DNA of 64,000 nucleotides from Daejeonella sp. H1SJ63 (lineage in GTDB: Bacteria; Bacteroidota; Bacteroidia; Sphingobacteriales; Sphingobacteriaceae): positions 94,697-158,696 of the forward strand of contig NZ_JARKMZ010000007.1 of the NCBI RefSeq assembly GCF_029360775.1, written 5' to 3'. Below the pieces are notes generated by a model. That model was given only the letters and a program-made list of their open reading frames with translations. It was not told the DNA's origin and did no database searches. Positions 43,668-52,602 of this stretch are shown piece by piece. Within the stretch, counting starts at the first letter, position 1. The number at the start of each line of letters is the position of its first letter. The translations under genes and the position numbers were made by a program.

Positions 43668-46600
43668 TTAGATAGAAATCCTGAAACCCGCAATAAAATT
43701 TCGCATAAGCGGTGAATCACTGATACCTGTCTCAGGATCCCAGCCTGACCATTTGGTCCAGGTATAAAGATTCTTACCCGAAACATATACCTGTCCACTA
43801 CCTATATGTAATTTTTTAAGAATGGCCGGATTTAATTTATACGATAATGAAATGTCCTGTAACCTTACAAAACTCCTGCTTTCATAAATTCCACTCCAAA
43901 CAGGGGGAGCATTATAAATTCCGCTGGAATTGTTCACTCCATTGTCAGGTGTCCAATAAGGCCGTACTGCTGTAAGGTTATTTCTTATAATTCCCGCCGA
44001 TTCGCGGCCCGCAGGTGCACTTGCAGCATTAATATTAGAAGCATTATTCTCCATATAAAATCCATTACCTCCCTGTATTGAGTTCAGGAAGAAAGAAAAT
44101 GTGAAGTTCTTATAGGATAAAGAATTACTTAAACTTAGCCTGTAATTAGGAGTACGTCTTCCAATAATTGCTCTGTCTGAATTTGGATCAATGATTCCAT
44201 CATTATTCTGATCTACATATTTAAACTGACCAGGATACCAATTATTCAGAGTTTTACCACTATACAATTCCTGTTCTGACCATAGGCCTCCACTCATCTG
44301 ATAATCATAAATAGCACTAATTGGACGTCCTACAAACCAGGAGTTACCAATATCATTATCATTTTTACCACCGTAAAGCTTCGTTATTTTATCTCTGTTA
44401 AGAGAAAAAACAAAATCGGTTTTCCAATTGAAACGACCTTCAAGATTAATAGTTGTCAATCCCAATTCGATACCTTTATTATCAATTGCTCCAATATTCG
44501 TCCAGACACTTGGATATCCGGTTGTTGGAGGAATTGCTCTGCTAACCAATACATCTGTCGTTTGAGCCCGATAAATATCAACCGATCCGGAAATCCTTCT
44601 CTTTAAAAATCCATAGTCTAATCCAAAATTTAAAGATGATGTCTTTTCCCAACCCAGATCATCGTTTCCTAATGTACTTGGATAAATAGAAACGGTTGAA
44701 GAAGCTCCATAAACATAGGCATCGGTAGCCATCCTTGAAAAACTTGAATAACTTCCAATTCCCTGGTTACCGTTCTGTCCATAGGATGCTCTCATCTTTA
44801 AATACACCCCATTCAGATTTTGAAGGAATGGCTCATCTGAAGCTACCCAACCTACAGAAACTGAAGGGAAGGTTGCAAATTTCGTATTTGCACCGAAACC
44901 AGAGAATCCATCTTTTCTGATTGTTGCTGTTAATAAGTAGCGATTTTTATAAGAATAGTTGGCACGAGCCATATAAGAAAGTCCATTAGACTCAGATGCA
45001 TTTGATCCAACAGTTGCAATGGTACCAAGGCTCATGTTGTTATATCCTAAAACAGGATTAGCAAATCCCTGTGAATTCAGAATAGAGCTTTCTGAAGAAT
45101 TTTTTTCACGGCTGTAAAGCAAAGTAGCATTTACCTGATGATTGTTAAATGTTCTTGCATAAGAGACAATGTTGTTAATAATCCAGCTTCTATCCTGGAA
45201 AGGGTTCTTTATAGCCTGGCCCAGATTTGTAGAACCATTTGGCGTTGTTACCGGGAAAAAAGTATTGTTATTACGATTAGAGTAAGTATTCGAATAATTT
45301 AATTCGTAACCCAATCCTTTAACCCATGGTACGGTTACCTTGGCACTTCCTACAAGGAACAGATTGTTTCTGATATCATTATTTTTAACGTATAAATTAT
45401 TCAAAGGATAGGGCATATATAATTCTCCGGTAAGGAACATATCATAGTTCGGTAAGCCTATCTTATTATTAGCTAAGGGACTAGCTGATCTGGCGTCTCC
45501 AAGACTTGCCTCCAACCCGGAAAAGTCGCGATATGAATAAGCTGTATTCAGCCCTAAAGTAAACCAGTCAGTAACCTTACTTTCGATATTGGAACGCAAC
45601 GTAAGTCTTTTGAAATTATCATTCTTAAGAATCCCATCTTCTCCTGTATATGATCCCGAAACGAAATAATTATTTCTTTCGGTTTTTCCCGATACACTTA
45701 AGTTATAATTTTGAATTGGAGCGCTTTGTAATACCTGGTCAACCCAGTCGATTTGATTTCCGGCAAGATAATTATCCTTCTCTTCCTGTGTTCTCAGTCT
45801 GGCGGCAACGATATTACGATCATTAACATTAGGTCTGACAGGTTTTCCGGTTGAACTTGTTGGTTTCGACTTGTACCAGTTATACAAATCCTGCTGGTAA
45901 TAATAATCTACCAATCTTATGGCATACTGATCTGCATTCATAACTTTCATCGGATTATTTGTCATATCCTGAAAGCCACTATACATGTTAAATGCAACAA
46001 CAGGTTTATCTGATTTACCTTTTTTAGTAGTAATAAGCATTACACCATTAGCAGATCTTGATCCGTAAACTGCAGCAGAACTGGCATCTTTCAGAATATC
46101 TATCGACTCAACGTCACTGATATTAAGATCAGAAATTGAGCCATTGTAAATAATACCATCAAGCACAACCAAAGGCTTGTCGTTTGCAGAAAGTGAGGTT
46201 TGTCCCCTTACAGAAATGCTTGGTTCGCCACCTGCTAAACCAGCTCCCTGAACATTTATTCCGGCTGAAGCTCCTGACAATGCCTGCAAAAGATTCGTAT
46301 TTGACTGAAGTTCCTTATCTTCCATCGATACCCTTACGGCCGATCCTGTTACATCACTCTTTTTCTGAGTTCCATAACCTATTACTACAACCTCATCTAA
46401 GTTACTGGTGTCTTCAATCAGAACAATATCTATAACGGCTTCCTGCCCATCAGTTAATGTTAATTGTTTGGTAGCCCTGGCAAATCCTAAATAAGTATAA
46501 CTTATAGTATAAGTGCCGGATGGTAAATTGGAAAAGCTATAGTTACCATTAGGATCTGAAGCTTGGGTTTGCGTTGCGGCTCCCTCAAGTTTAATGGTCA

Positions 46601-47060
46601 CACCGGGCAATGTTACCCCTTTGTTATCAACCACTTTCCCTTTAATTTTACCATCTGCAAGCTTAACAGCTTTGATTTCTATTTTTTCAGCTGGTTTTAC
46701 TATAATAGTTTTTTCTAGCAACGTGTAGGTTACCGCCTGGCCTTCAAAACATATTTTTAGTGCTTTTTCTAAAGGAACGTCAGTAACCTGAATACTCACT
46801 TTTCCGGCGTCCTGCAACAATTCATTATTATACAAAAAGAGGTATCCGGTTTGCTTTCTGACTTCTTTAAAGATTTTTTCCAACGGAACATTACGGTAAG
46901 ATAGCGTAACCCGTTGTGAAAAAGCTGCAGCACTGACCTGCAAGCAGCCGAACGTTAACAGAAGTATAGTTAATTTCATAATTTTAGTAGAAAAAGAGTT
47001 GAAACACCTAAGGCTATTTATCAGGCCAGGCATTACTTTGTTAGGAAAAATTAGATTCAT
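43668..47060 (-). CDS. SusC/RagA-family TonB-linked outer-membrane transporter with STN domain
   Basis: 1130 residues. The long N-terminus with an internal Met at residue 28 (KLTILLLTFGCLQVSAAAFSQ) is typical for this group. An STN signalling domain follows (VPLEKIFKEVRKQTGYLFLYN to IIVKP), then a carboxypeptidase-like domain (GVTLPGVTIKLEGAATQTQA), the VVIGYGTQKKSDVTGS linker, the plug (NISDVESIDILKDASSAAVYG) and a 22-strand barrel. Energised uptake of the SusD-bound ligand. The STN domain implies signalling through the FecR protein encoded upstream, and so control by the ECF sigma factor. Confidence 0.96.
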   Translation of the reverse strand: MNLIFPNKVMPGLINSLRCFNSFSTKIMKLTILLLTFGCLQVSAAAFSQRVTLSYRNVPLEKIFKEVRKQTGYLFLYNNELLQDAGKVSIQVTDVPLEKALKICFEGQAVTYTLLEKTIIVKPAEKIEIKAVKLADGKIKGKVVDNKGVTLPGVTIKLEGAATQTQASDPNGNYSFSNLPSGTYTISYTYLGFARATKQLTLTDGQEAVIDIVLIEDTSNLDEVVVIGYGTQKKSDVTGSAVRVSMEDKELQSNTNLLQALSGASAGINVQGAGLAGGEPSISVRGQTSLSANDKPLVVLDGIIYNGSISDLNISDVESIDILKDASSAAVYGSRSANGVMLITTKKGKSDKPVVAFNMYSGFQDMTNNPMKVMNADQYAIRLVDYYYQQDLYNWYKSKPTSSTGKPVRPNVNDRNIVAARLRTQEEKDNYLAGNQIDWVDQVLQSAPIQNYNLSVSGKTERNNYFVSGSYTGEDGILKNDNFKRLTLRSNIESKVTDWFTLGLNTAYSYRDFSGLEASLGDARSASPLANNKIGLPNYDMFLTGELYMPYPLNNLYVKNNDIRNNLFLVGSAKVTVPWVKGLGYELNYSNTYSNRNNNTFFPVTTPNGSTNLGQAIKNPFQDRSWIINNIVSYARTFNNHQVNATLLYSREKNSSESSILNSQGFANPVLGYNNMSLGTIATVGSNASESNGLSYMARANYSYKNRYLLTATIRKDGFSGFGANTKFATFPSVSVGWVASDEPFLQNLNGVYLKMRASYGQNGNQGIGSYSSFSRMATDAYVYGASSTVSIYPSTLGNDDLGWEKTSSLNFGLDYGFLKRRISGSVDIYRAQTTDVLVSRAIPPTTGYPSVWTNIGAIDNKGIELGLTTINLEGRFNWKTDFVFSLNRDKITKLYGGKNDNDIGNSWFVGRPISAIYDYQMSGGLWSEQELYSGKTLNNWYPGQFKYVDQNNDGIIDPNSDRAIIGRRTPNYRLSLSNSLSYKNFTFSFFLNSIQGGNGFYMENNASNINAASAPAGRESAGIIRNNLTAVRPYWTPDNGVNNSSGIYNAPPVWSGIYESRSFVRLQDISLSYKLNPAILKKLHIGSGQVYVSGKNLYTWTKWSGWDPETGISDSPLMRNFIAGFRISI

Positions 47061-47081
47061 ACTTTTACAGCATTAAGGTTT

Positions 47082-47106
47082 AATTATTAGGTTCAATTAT
47101 TAGGTT
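47082..47106 (-). repeat. Tandem 12-bp direct repeat upstream of susC
   Basis: AATTATTAGGTT occurs twice with 1-base spacing, 22-46 bp upstream of the susC start. It could be part of the sigma-factor-dependent promoter region or a chance AT-rich duplication. Confidence 0.45.
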
Positions 47107-47135
47107 GCAGCTTTATATTACGCCTTATTATTATG

Positions 47136-47166
47136 ACCGAAAACGCTCCACCGTTTTCGGTTTTTT
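47136..47166 (+). terminator. Terminator-shaped hairpin between fecR and susC, pointing the other way
   Basis: ACCGAAAACG (47136-47145) pairs with CGTTTTCGGT (47152-47161), followed by a T-run on the + strand. The genes on both sides are on the - strand, where the hairpin is preceded, not followed, by the T-rich side. It may block antisense transcription from susC or act as an mRNA structure in the leader. Confidence 0.55.
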
Positions 47167-47250
47167 ATTAAGGCATATCAACAAATTATATTTTGATATC
47201 AGTTTTACATTATTATTGATAAATATTTCCAGAGTGCCTCAGAGCTATTA

Positions 47251-48483
47251 TTACCTGCTTTTAACACTGATCTTTTTACCCTTTATTTCAAATTTCACAC
47301 CTCCGGTTAACTCTAACATATCGAGCACTTTTGACGCATTGATGCTTCTGGAAATAATTCCGGTAAAATGTTTTGAAGTAATTTCACCTTCATAATCAAC
47401 TTCTACGTCATACCAACGCTCAATTTGTCCCATTACAGTTTGTATACCTGCACCATTGAAGTGGAAAAAACCATTTTTCCAGGCAACAACTTCTTCAGTA
47501 TCCACATTTACTATTTTAATACCTCCGTTAACTTTCGCTTGCTGACCAGGTTTTAAGAGTTGCGAATTGTTGCTGGTAAGATGTGAAACCCGAACTGAGC
47601 CTTCCAAAAGGGTGGTGTTTACCGATTTTTCATTGGAATAAGCCATCACATTAAAGTGAGTACCAAGCACTTCTATGTTTACACCATTAGTTTGCACTTT
47701 AAATGGCATCATTTTTCCCGTTTCTACCGAAGAATAAGGAGCTTCCAACTTTGCAACTTCAAAGTAGGCCTCACCGGTTAATTCAACCTGACGTTCATTA
47801 CCAGTGAACATAGTAGGAAAGCGAAGGGTAGATTCAGCATTTAGCCATACTCTACTTCCATCCGGAAGAATAACATGATATTGACCACCCTTGGGTGTGG
47901 AAATTTTATTGTATGAGATTTTATCAGTGGGATTTCCCTGAGCAGCATTGTAAACTAATCTACCGTCTTGTTTAACGATCTTTACCCCGCCCTGTTCCTT
48001 CAAACTCCCATTATTTGCCTTTTCCAAAATCACTACAGAGCCATCCGCCAATTCAAGCATGGCTTTATCCCCGCCGGGTAAAACATCATCTTTACTGTAA
48101 GGGTTGACCTTCAGAGCAACCGCAGGTTCTTTTTCTTTATTGAACTCTGTATAAAATAATAAGCCCGCAGTTAAGAAAAATATGACAATGGCTACCTGCT
48201 TCCATTTAATAGCCTTCTCCCAAAATTTAGTGTCTTGCTTTTGATGAGTCTGTTTTGATACTTTTTGCCAGGCAGAATTTACATCAAGCGATGAAAAAAA
48301 CTGAGAATCGTTTCTAAAAGATCCATCATCTCTTAAACTTTCCAGAAAACTGATATTTCTTTCATCCTCAGACAACCATTTAGTCAGCAATTCCTGCTCC
48401 TGCTGATTAAGCTCCCCCTTGAGATGCTTGATTATCAGTTCTGCATTTTCAAAAACCCCTTGATATTGATTGTTCCCGGCCAT
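47251..48483 (-). CDS. FecR-family anti-sigma factor
   Basis: 410 residues from the ATG at 48483; a GTG at 48498 would add five residues. A cytoplasmic N-terminal sigma-binding region (ELIIKHLKGELNQQEQELLTKWL) precedes one membrane helix (VAIVIFFLTAGLLFYTEF), then the periplasmic FecR domain (KISTPKGGQYHVILPDGSRVWLNAESTLRFP) and a C-terminal DUF4974 domain (GIISRSINASKVLDMLELTGG). It holds the ECF sigma factor and is expected to be released by the SusC STN domain. It lies between the sigma factor gene and susC. Confidence 0.94.
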   Translation of the reverse strand: MAGNNQYQGVFENAELIIKHLKGELNQQEQELLTKWLSEDERNISFLESLRDDGSFRNDSQFFSSLDVNSAWQKVSKQTHQKQDTKFWEKAIKWKQVAIVIFFLTAGLLFYTEFNKEKEPAVALKVNPYSKDDVLPGGDKAMLELADGSVVILEKANNGSLKEQGGVKIVKQDGRLVYNAAQGNPTDKISYNKISTPKGGQYHVILPDGSRVWLNAESTLRFPTMFTGNERQVELTGEAYFEVAKLEAPYSSVETGKMMPFKVQTNGVNIEVLGTHFNVMAYSNEKSVNTTLLEGSVRVSHLTSNNSQLLKPGQQAKVNGGIKIVNVDTEEVVAWKNGFFHFNGAGIQTVMGQIERWYDVEVDYEGEITSKHFTGIISRSINASKVLDMLELTGGVKFEIKGKKISVKSR

Positions 48484-48718
48484 GTTTAGTAAAGACACCT
48501 GACCAGACTAAATGGGTGAAGCCGAAGTAAAGTTTTATTTAAATTATTTTTAATTCAAGTAGCTGAAAGGGTCAGTTTGTCTGAAAATCTTCCGGAGAAC
48601 AGAGTTTATACTTCATAAATAAGACGCCATTAAATGTACATACACGAAGGGAAGGTATCTGGAAATCAAAAAAGATTAGAATAATGTATTCCGGAGAGCT
48701 AAATGGAGTATCTGCTAT

Positions 48719-49312
48719 TTATAATTTCTGCTGCTTCAATAAGAACAGGAAAAGGGTATACACTTCTGGTTTTAGTACAAGCCGTAACAATTGTAATCCG
48801 CGTTTTTTTTGTGTTTTAACGGTATTGACAGATACACCCAACTTTTCGGCTATTTCACTGTTTTTCATTCCTGCTAAATAACCCATTTTAGAAATTCGCT
48901 GGCACCTTTCCGGCAGTGTTTCAAGTGCCATATGTAATTCAGCTAAAACTTCAGAGCGGATTATGGAGTGAATAATATTAAAATCTTCTATTGGTTCCGG
49001 ATCCTGAAGTTCCAAATAGCCGGCCACTACTTTTTCGTGCCTGATCATATTCAGACTTGCATTGCGGACTGTACTGTAAAGAAAATTTTTAACTGCATCA
49101 GCATTATGCAAAGTCAGTTCATCCCTATGGTTCCAATATTTAAAAAAGGCCTCCTGAACAATATCCTCAGCAATTACTTTATCTCTTATCAATTGAAAGG
49201 AAAAGTAGCAAAGTCTTGAATAATAGGCTTTAAATAATTGTTCACAACCCTTGTTCAGAGGTAACGATTCGAAATCTTCCGATATTCTATTACACTGTTC
49301 AGGAAAACTCAT
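48719..49312 (-). CDS. ECF RNA polymerase sigma factor (Bacteroidota sigma-70 family)
   Basis: 197 residues. Region 2 is clear (LFKAYYSRLCYFSFQLIRDK, EDIVQEAFFKYW), as is region 4 (LPERCQRISKMGYLAGMKNS, EIAEKLGVSVNTVKTQ). This is the Bacteroides-expansion ECF type that controls SusCD genes. It is first gene of the sigma-fecR-susC-susD series on the - strand. The 220-bp gap before fecR may hold a separate promoter. Confidence 0.95.
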   Translation of the reverse strand: MSFPEQCNRISEDFESLPLNKGCEQLFKAYYSRLCYFSFQLIRDKVIAEDIVQEAFFKYWNHRDELTLHNADAVKNFLYSTVRNASLNMIRHEKVVAGYLELQDPEPIEDFNIIHSIIRSEVLAELHMALETLPERCQRISKMGYLAGMKNSEIAEKLGVSVNTVKTQKKRGLQLLRLVLKPEVYTLFLFLLKQQKL

Positions 49313-49632
49313 AGTCGATTTTAGATAGTCTGCTTGTAAAGATATTTTTTTTATATATATAAAAAAATAAACAACATATTGTTAACAAACACGTAGTCCA
49401 TATAAATAGAAAGCAAGCCCTGAAAAGAGGTTTGAAAGCCTTTTGAATCCACCATGTTAACTACCTGGTTAACACGCGATTATTCCCTATTCCTTCAGAA
49501 AAATAAAACTTAAACCCCGGTCTCTCCGGATCATATAAGACATAAGGGGACCCAACATAGATATTTCTCAGACGGCAGGATCATACACATAAAGGTTTGT
49601 CTGAATGGAGATGTATGGAATCTTGTATGGAG
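49313..49632. other. Region between the sigma factor and the tRNA genes
   Basis: About 320 bp. On the - strand, TATCTTTA (49337-49344) is one base off TAnnTTTG and could drive the sigma gene; a long A/T run and a TTGTTAACAA palindrome lie upstream. No gene is seen. Confidence 0.45.
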
Positions 49633-49676
49633 AAAAAAAAGAAATCCACGAATTTCCGGAGAATTTCGTGGATTTC
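49633..49676 (-). terminator. Terminator of the tRNA transcript
   Basis: A perfect 12-bp stem (49641-49652 with 49665-49676) is followed on the - strand by eight T. It lies 13 bp downstream of the tRNA-Glu gene. Confidence 0.92.
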
Positions 49677-49688
49677 GGTAAAGAATCG

Positions 49689-49760
49689 TAGCCCGTAGGG
49701 GAATCGAACCCCTGTTTCCAGAATGAAAATCTGGCGTCCTCACCCCTAGACGAACGGGCC
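49689..49760 (-). tRNA. tRNA-Glu (anticodon UUC)
   Basis: 72 nt. The acceptor arms GGCCCGT and ACGGGCT pair. The anticodon loop TTTTCAT is closed by CCAGA/TCTGG, giving anticodon TTC. The T loop GGTTCGATTCC is intact. CCA is not encoded. Confidence 0.96.
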
Positions 49761-49871
49761 TTCTTAAGCTAAAAGCTTATCAGGCAAAAGGTAAAAGCTT
49801 CCCGTAAGATGCTTCTTGCGTGCTTCGGCTTTCAGCTTTACGCTTTTTGCTTTAGCTTGATACTACCTCGG

Positions 49872-49944
<73 letters not shown>

Positions 49945-50051
49945 CTGTGACAATTTAAAGTCTTAAAGAACGATCTCTGTTGTTTTAAATTGGTCTGCAA
50001 AGATATATTTCGTTTCTTTGTGGTGCAAATATATTTTAAAATATTTTTTTC

Positions 50052-50930
50052 ATGTCTCATAAAGCCGGATTTGTTAGCCTGGTAGGTAAACCGAATGTTG
50101 GAAAATCAACATTAATGAATGCATTAGTTGGCGAAAAACTATCCATAGTTACTCCAAAGGCACAAACTACGCGCCACCGGATTCTTGGGATTGTGAACGA
50201 ACCTGATTATCAGATTGTCTTTTCAGACACTCCCGGAGTTATCAAACCGGTATACGGAATGCAGGAATCCATGATGAGTTTTGTAAACGGCTCGTTGGTG
50301 GATGCAGATATCGTCTTATTTGTGACAGATATTAATGAAAAATATGATGAATCTGATGTTATCGAAAAATTAAGTAAGACCAATTCGCCGATAGCAGTAA
50401 TCATCAATAAAATTGATAAATCGAACGAAGAACTTGTAAAAGAGAAGATCGTTTACTGGCAGGATAAATTAAACCCGAAAGCAATCTTTGCCGTTTCAGC
50501 ACTTCATGATCATAATGTCCCTGCTGTAATGCAGTTTATTTTAGACAATCTGCCTGAACATCCTGCTTATTATGAAAAAGATGCGCTTACTGATAAAAAT
50601 GAGCGTTTCTTTGTATCAGAAATAATCAGGGAAAAAGTATTTAAACTGTATGATAAGGAAATTCCCTATAGTACAGAAGTAATTATTACTGCTTTCAAAG
50701 AGGAACCTAAAATTATCCGGATAAGCTCTGAGATTATCGTTGAACGCGATTCTCAGAAAAATATCATCATCGGCAAGGCTGGTGAAATGTTAAAAAAAGT
50801 AGGAACCTATGCCCGTAAAGACATGGAAGAATTCCTTCAGAAAAAAGTATTTCTGGAAATGTTCGTTAAAGTAATCCCCGATTGGAGAAACCGTAAGAAT
50901 TACCTGAAGAATTTTGGATACGAAGATTAA
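50052..50930 (+). CDS. era: GTPase Era (30S ribosome assembly)
   Basis: 292 residues, the normal length. G motifs are GKPNVGKST (G1), TTRHRILG (G2), DTPGV (G3), NKID (G4) and a G5 SALHD segment. The C-terminal KH domain contains the RNA-binding stretch IIIGKAGEMLKKVG. It binds 16S rRNA near its 3' end during 30S maturation. der follows 161 bp downstream on the same strand. Confidence 0.98.
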   Translation: MSHKAGFVSLVGKPNVGKSTLMNALVGEKLSIVTPKAQTTRHRILGIVNEPDYQIVFSDTPGVIKPVYGMQESMMSFVNGSLVDADIVLFVTDINEKYDESDVIEKLSKTNSPIAVIINKIDKSNEELVKEKIVYWQDKLNPKAIFAVSALHDHNVPAVMQFILDNLPEHPAYYEKDALTDKNERFFVSEIIREKVFKLYDKEIPYSTEVIITAFKEEPKIIRISSEIIVERDSQKNIIIGKAGEMLKKVGTYARKDMEEFLQKKVFLEMFVKVIPDWRNRKNYLKNFGYED

Positions 50931-50995
50931 TACTGAGTATTGAGTACATAGTATTGAGTATTGAGACAAGAAATAGTAACTTAAGTACACCCATT

Positions 50996-51020
50996 GGCAC
51001 CGATTCTATAAATCAGTGCC
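50996..51020. repeat. Hairpin between era and der
   Basis: GGCAC-C-GATT pairs with AATC-A-GTGCC around a 5-base loop, one mismatch. No T-run follows. Flanked by AT-rich simple repeats. Confidence 0.45.
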
Positions 51021-51091
51021 CAAAATTATAAATCCAAGTAATTAGTAAGCAGTACTAAATACTAATTACTAACTACTAAATACTAACAAGC

Positions 51092-52393
51092 ATGAGTAAT
51101 ATAGTCGCAATAGTAGGCCGCCCGAACGTAGGAAAGTCGACATTATATAACAGATTAACCGAAACCCGTAAAGCAATCGTTGACGACTTCAGTGGAGTAA
51201 CCCGCGACAGGCATTACGGGATCGCTGAGTGGACTGACAAACATTTTACAGTAATTGATACCGGCGGTTATGTGGCGCACTCTGACGACGTGTTTGAGGC
51301 TGCTATACGCGAACAGGTAGTTATTGCTATTGAGGAAGCTACAGTGATACTTTTCATGGTGGATGTGGTTACCGGAGTAACTGATCTTGACGATGATATT
51401 GCCAAACTTCTGCGTCGCAGTAAGAAACCGGTATTTGTAGTGGTAAACAAGGTGGATAATAACCAGCGACTGAACGATGCGAGTATATTCTACAGCTTCG
51501 GATTGGGTGAGATCTATCCTATTTCTTCCATGTCGGGTTCAGGTACCGGCGAACTTCTGGATGAAGTAATCAAACATTTTGAAGATGAAGACGAGAACGA
51601 AGACCAACTTCCCAAATACGCAATCATCGGAAGACCGAACGTAGGTAAATCATCCCTGATCAACGCCCTGATTGGCCGCGAGCGAAATATCGTAACTCCA
51701 ATTGCGGGCACTACCCGCGACTCAATACATATTCATTATAATCAGTTTGGCCACGAATTCATGCTGATCGATACCGCCGGACTCCGTAAAAAGACCAAGG
51801 TTAAGGAAAATATTGAGTTTTACTCGGTGATGCGTACAATTAAAGCTCTGGAAGAAGCTGATGTGGTGATTCTGATGATCGATGCTGTGGAAGGAATTGA
51901 ATCTCAGGATATCAATATCTTCCACCTTGCTGAAAAAAATAAAAAAGGGATAGTGATTCTGGTGAACAAATGGGATCTGATCGAGAAAAACACTAAAACC
52001 ACCGGAATATTTGAAGAACAGATCTACGATAAGATCGCTCCATTTACCGATGTACCAATCGTATTTACTTCCGTTGTTGAAAAGCAGCGTATCTATAAAT
52101 CTCTTGAAGCAGCATCTCATGTTTACGAGAACAAGCTGAAGAAAGTCCCTACTTCCAAACTGAATGACGTAATGCTTCCGATCATTGAAAACTTCCCCCC
52201 TCCAGCAGTAAAAGGAAAGTATGTAAAGATCAAATACATTACTCAAATCAACGGATCATCGCCAATGTTTGCTTTCTTCTGTAACCTGCCTCAGTACATT
52301 AAAGAGCCATACAAACGCTTCCTCGAGAATAAATTGCGCGAAAACTTTGATTTTACCGGTGTGCCGATTCAAATATATTTCAGACAGAAATAG
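51092..52393 (+). CDS. der: GTPase Der (50S ribosome assembly)
   Basis: 433 residues with two tandem G domains: GRPNVGKST at the N-terminus with DTGGY and NKVD, and GRPNVGKSS near residue 178 with DTAGL and NKWD. A KH-like C-terminal domain follows ([13 protein letters not shown] start, ending QIYFRQK). It is needed for 50S subunit assembly. The leader contains the simple repeat TACTAA. Confidence 0.98.
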   Translation: MSNIVAIVGRPNVGKSTLYNRLTETRKAIVDDFSGVTRDRHYGIAEWTDKHFTVIDTGGYVAHSDDVFEAAIREQVVIAIEEATVILFMVDVVTGVTDLDDDIAKLLRRSKKPVFVVVNKVDNNQRLNDASIFYSFGLGEIYPISSMSGSGTGELLDEVIKHFEDEDENEDQLPKYAIIGRPNVGKSSLINALIGRERNIVTPIAGTTRDSIHIHYNQFGHEFMLIDTAGLRKKTKVKENIEFYSVMRTIKALEEADVVILMIDAVEGIESQDINIFHLAEKNKKGIVILVNKWDLIEKNTKTTGIFEEQIYDKIAPFTDVPIVFTSVVEKQRIYKSLEAASHVYENKLKKVPTSKLNDVMLPIIENFPPPAVKGKYVKIKYITQINGSSPMFAFFCNLPQYIKEPYKRFLENKLRENFDFTGVPIQIYFRQK

Positions 52394-52404
52394 TTTATTA
52401 AACT

Positions 52405-52602
52405 ATGAGAAGATCAATCTTTATATTGATTGCAGCAGTATTTACCCTGAATGCCTGCAACAATACCGAACCTGCAGAACAGGTAAAACTGGATTCAATT
52501 GCTGAATCTGCTGCAGCTGATTCCATGCTGAATGCTGCTTTGGAAGCCGATACTCTGAAAACAGATTCAGCTTCTGCAGACTCCAGCCATAAAACACATT
52601 AA
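52405..52602 (+). CDS. Small lipoprotein, unknown function
   Basis: 65 residues. Lipobox LNAC (Cys18) after a clear hydrophobic signal, then a low-complexity tail rich in Ala, Asp, Ser and Glu (ADSMLNAALEADTLKTDSA). It starts 12 bp after der, so it is probably co-transcribed. Its stop overlaps that of the convergent protease gene by 3 bp (TTAA). It is likely real because of the lipobox and spacing, but no family is recognised. Confidence 0.7.
   Translation: MRRSIFILIAAVFTLNACNNTEPAEQVKLDSIAESAAADSMLNAALEADTLKTDSASADSSHKTH

Noticed and set aside
49531..49743. 70-codon - strand open frame
   Set aside because: It overlaps the tRNA-Glu gene and its terminator.
51722..52246. 174-codon - strand open frame
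   Set aside because: Antisense to the second half of der; no recognisable domain.
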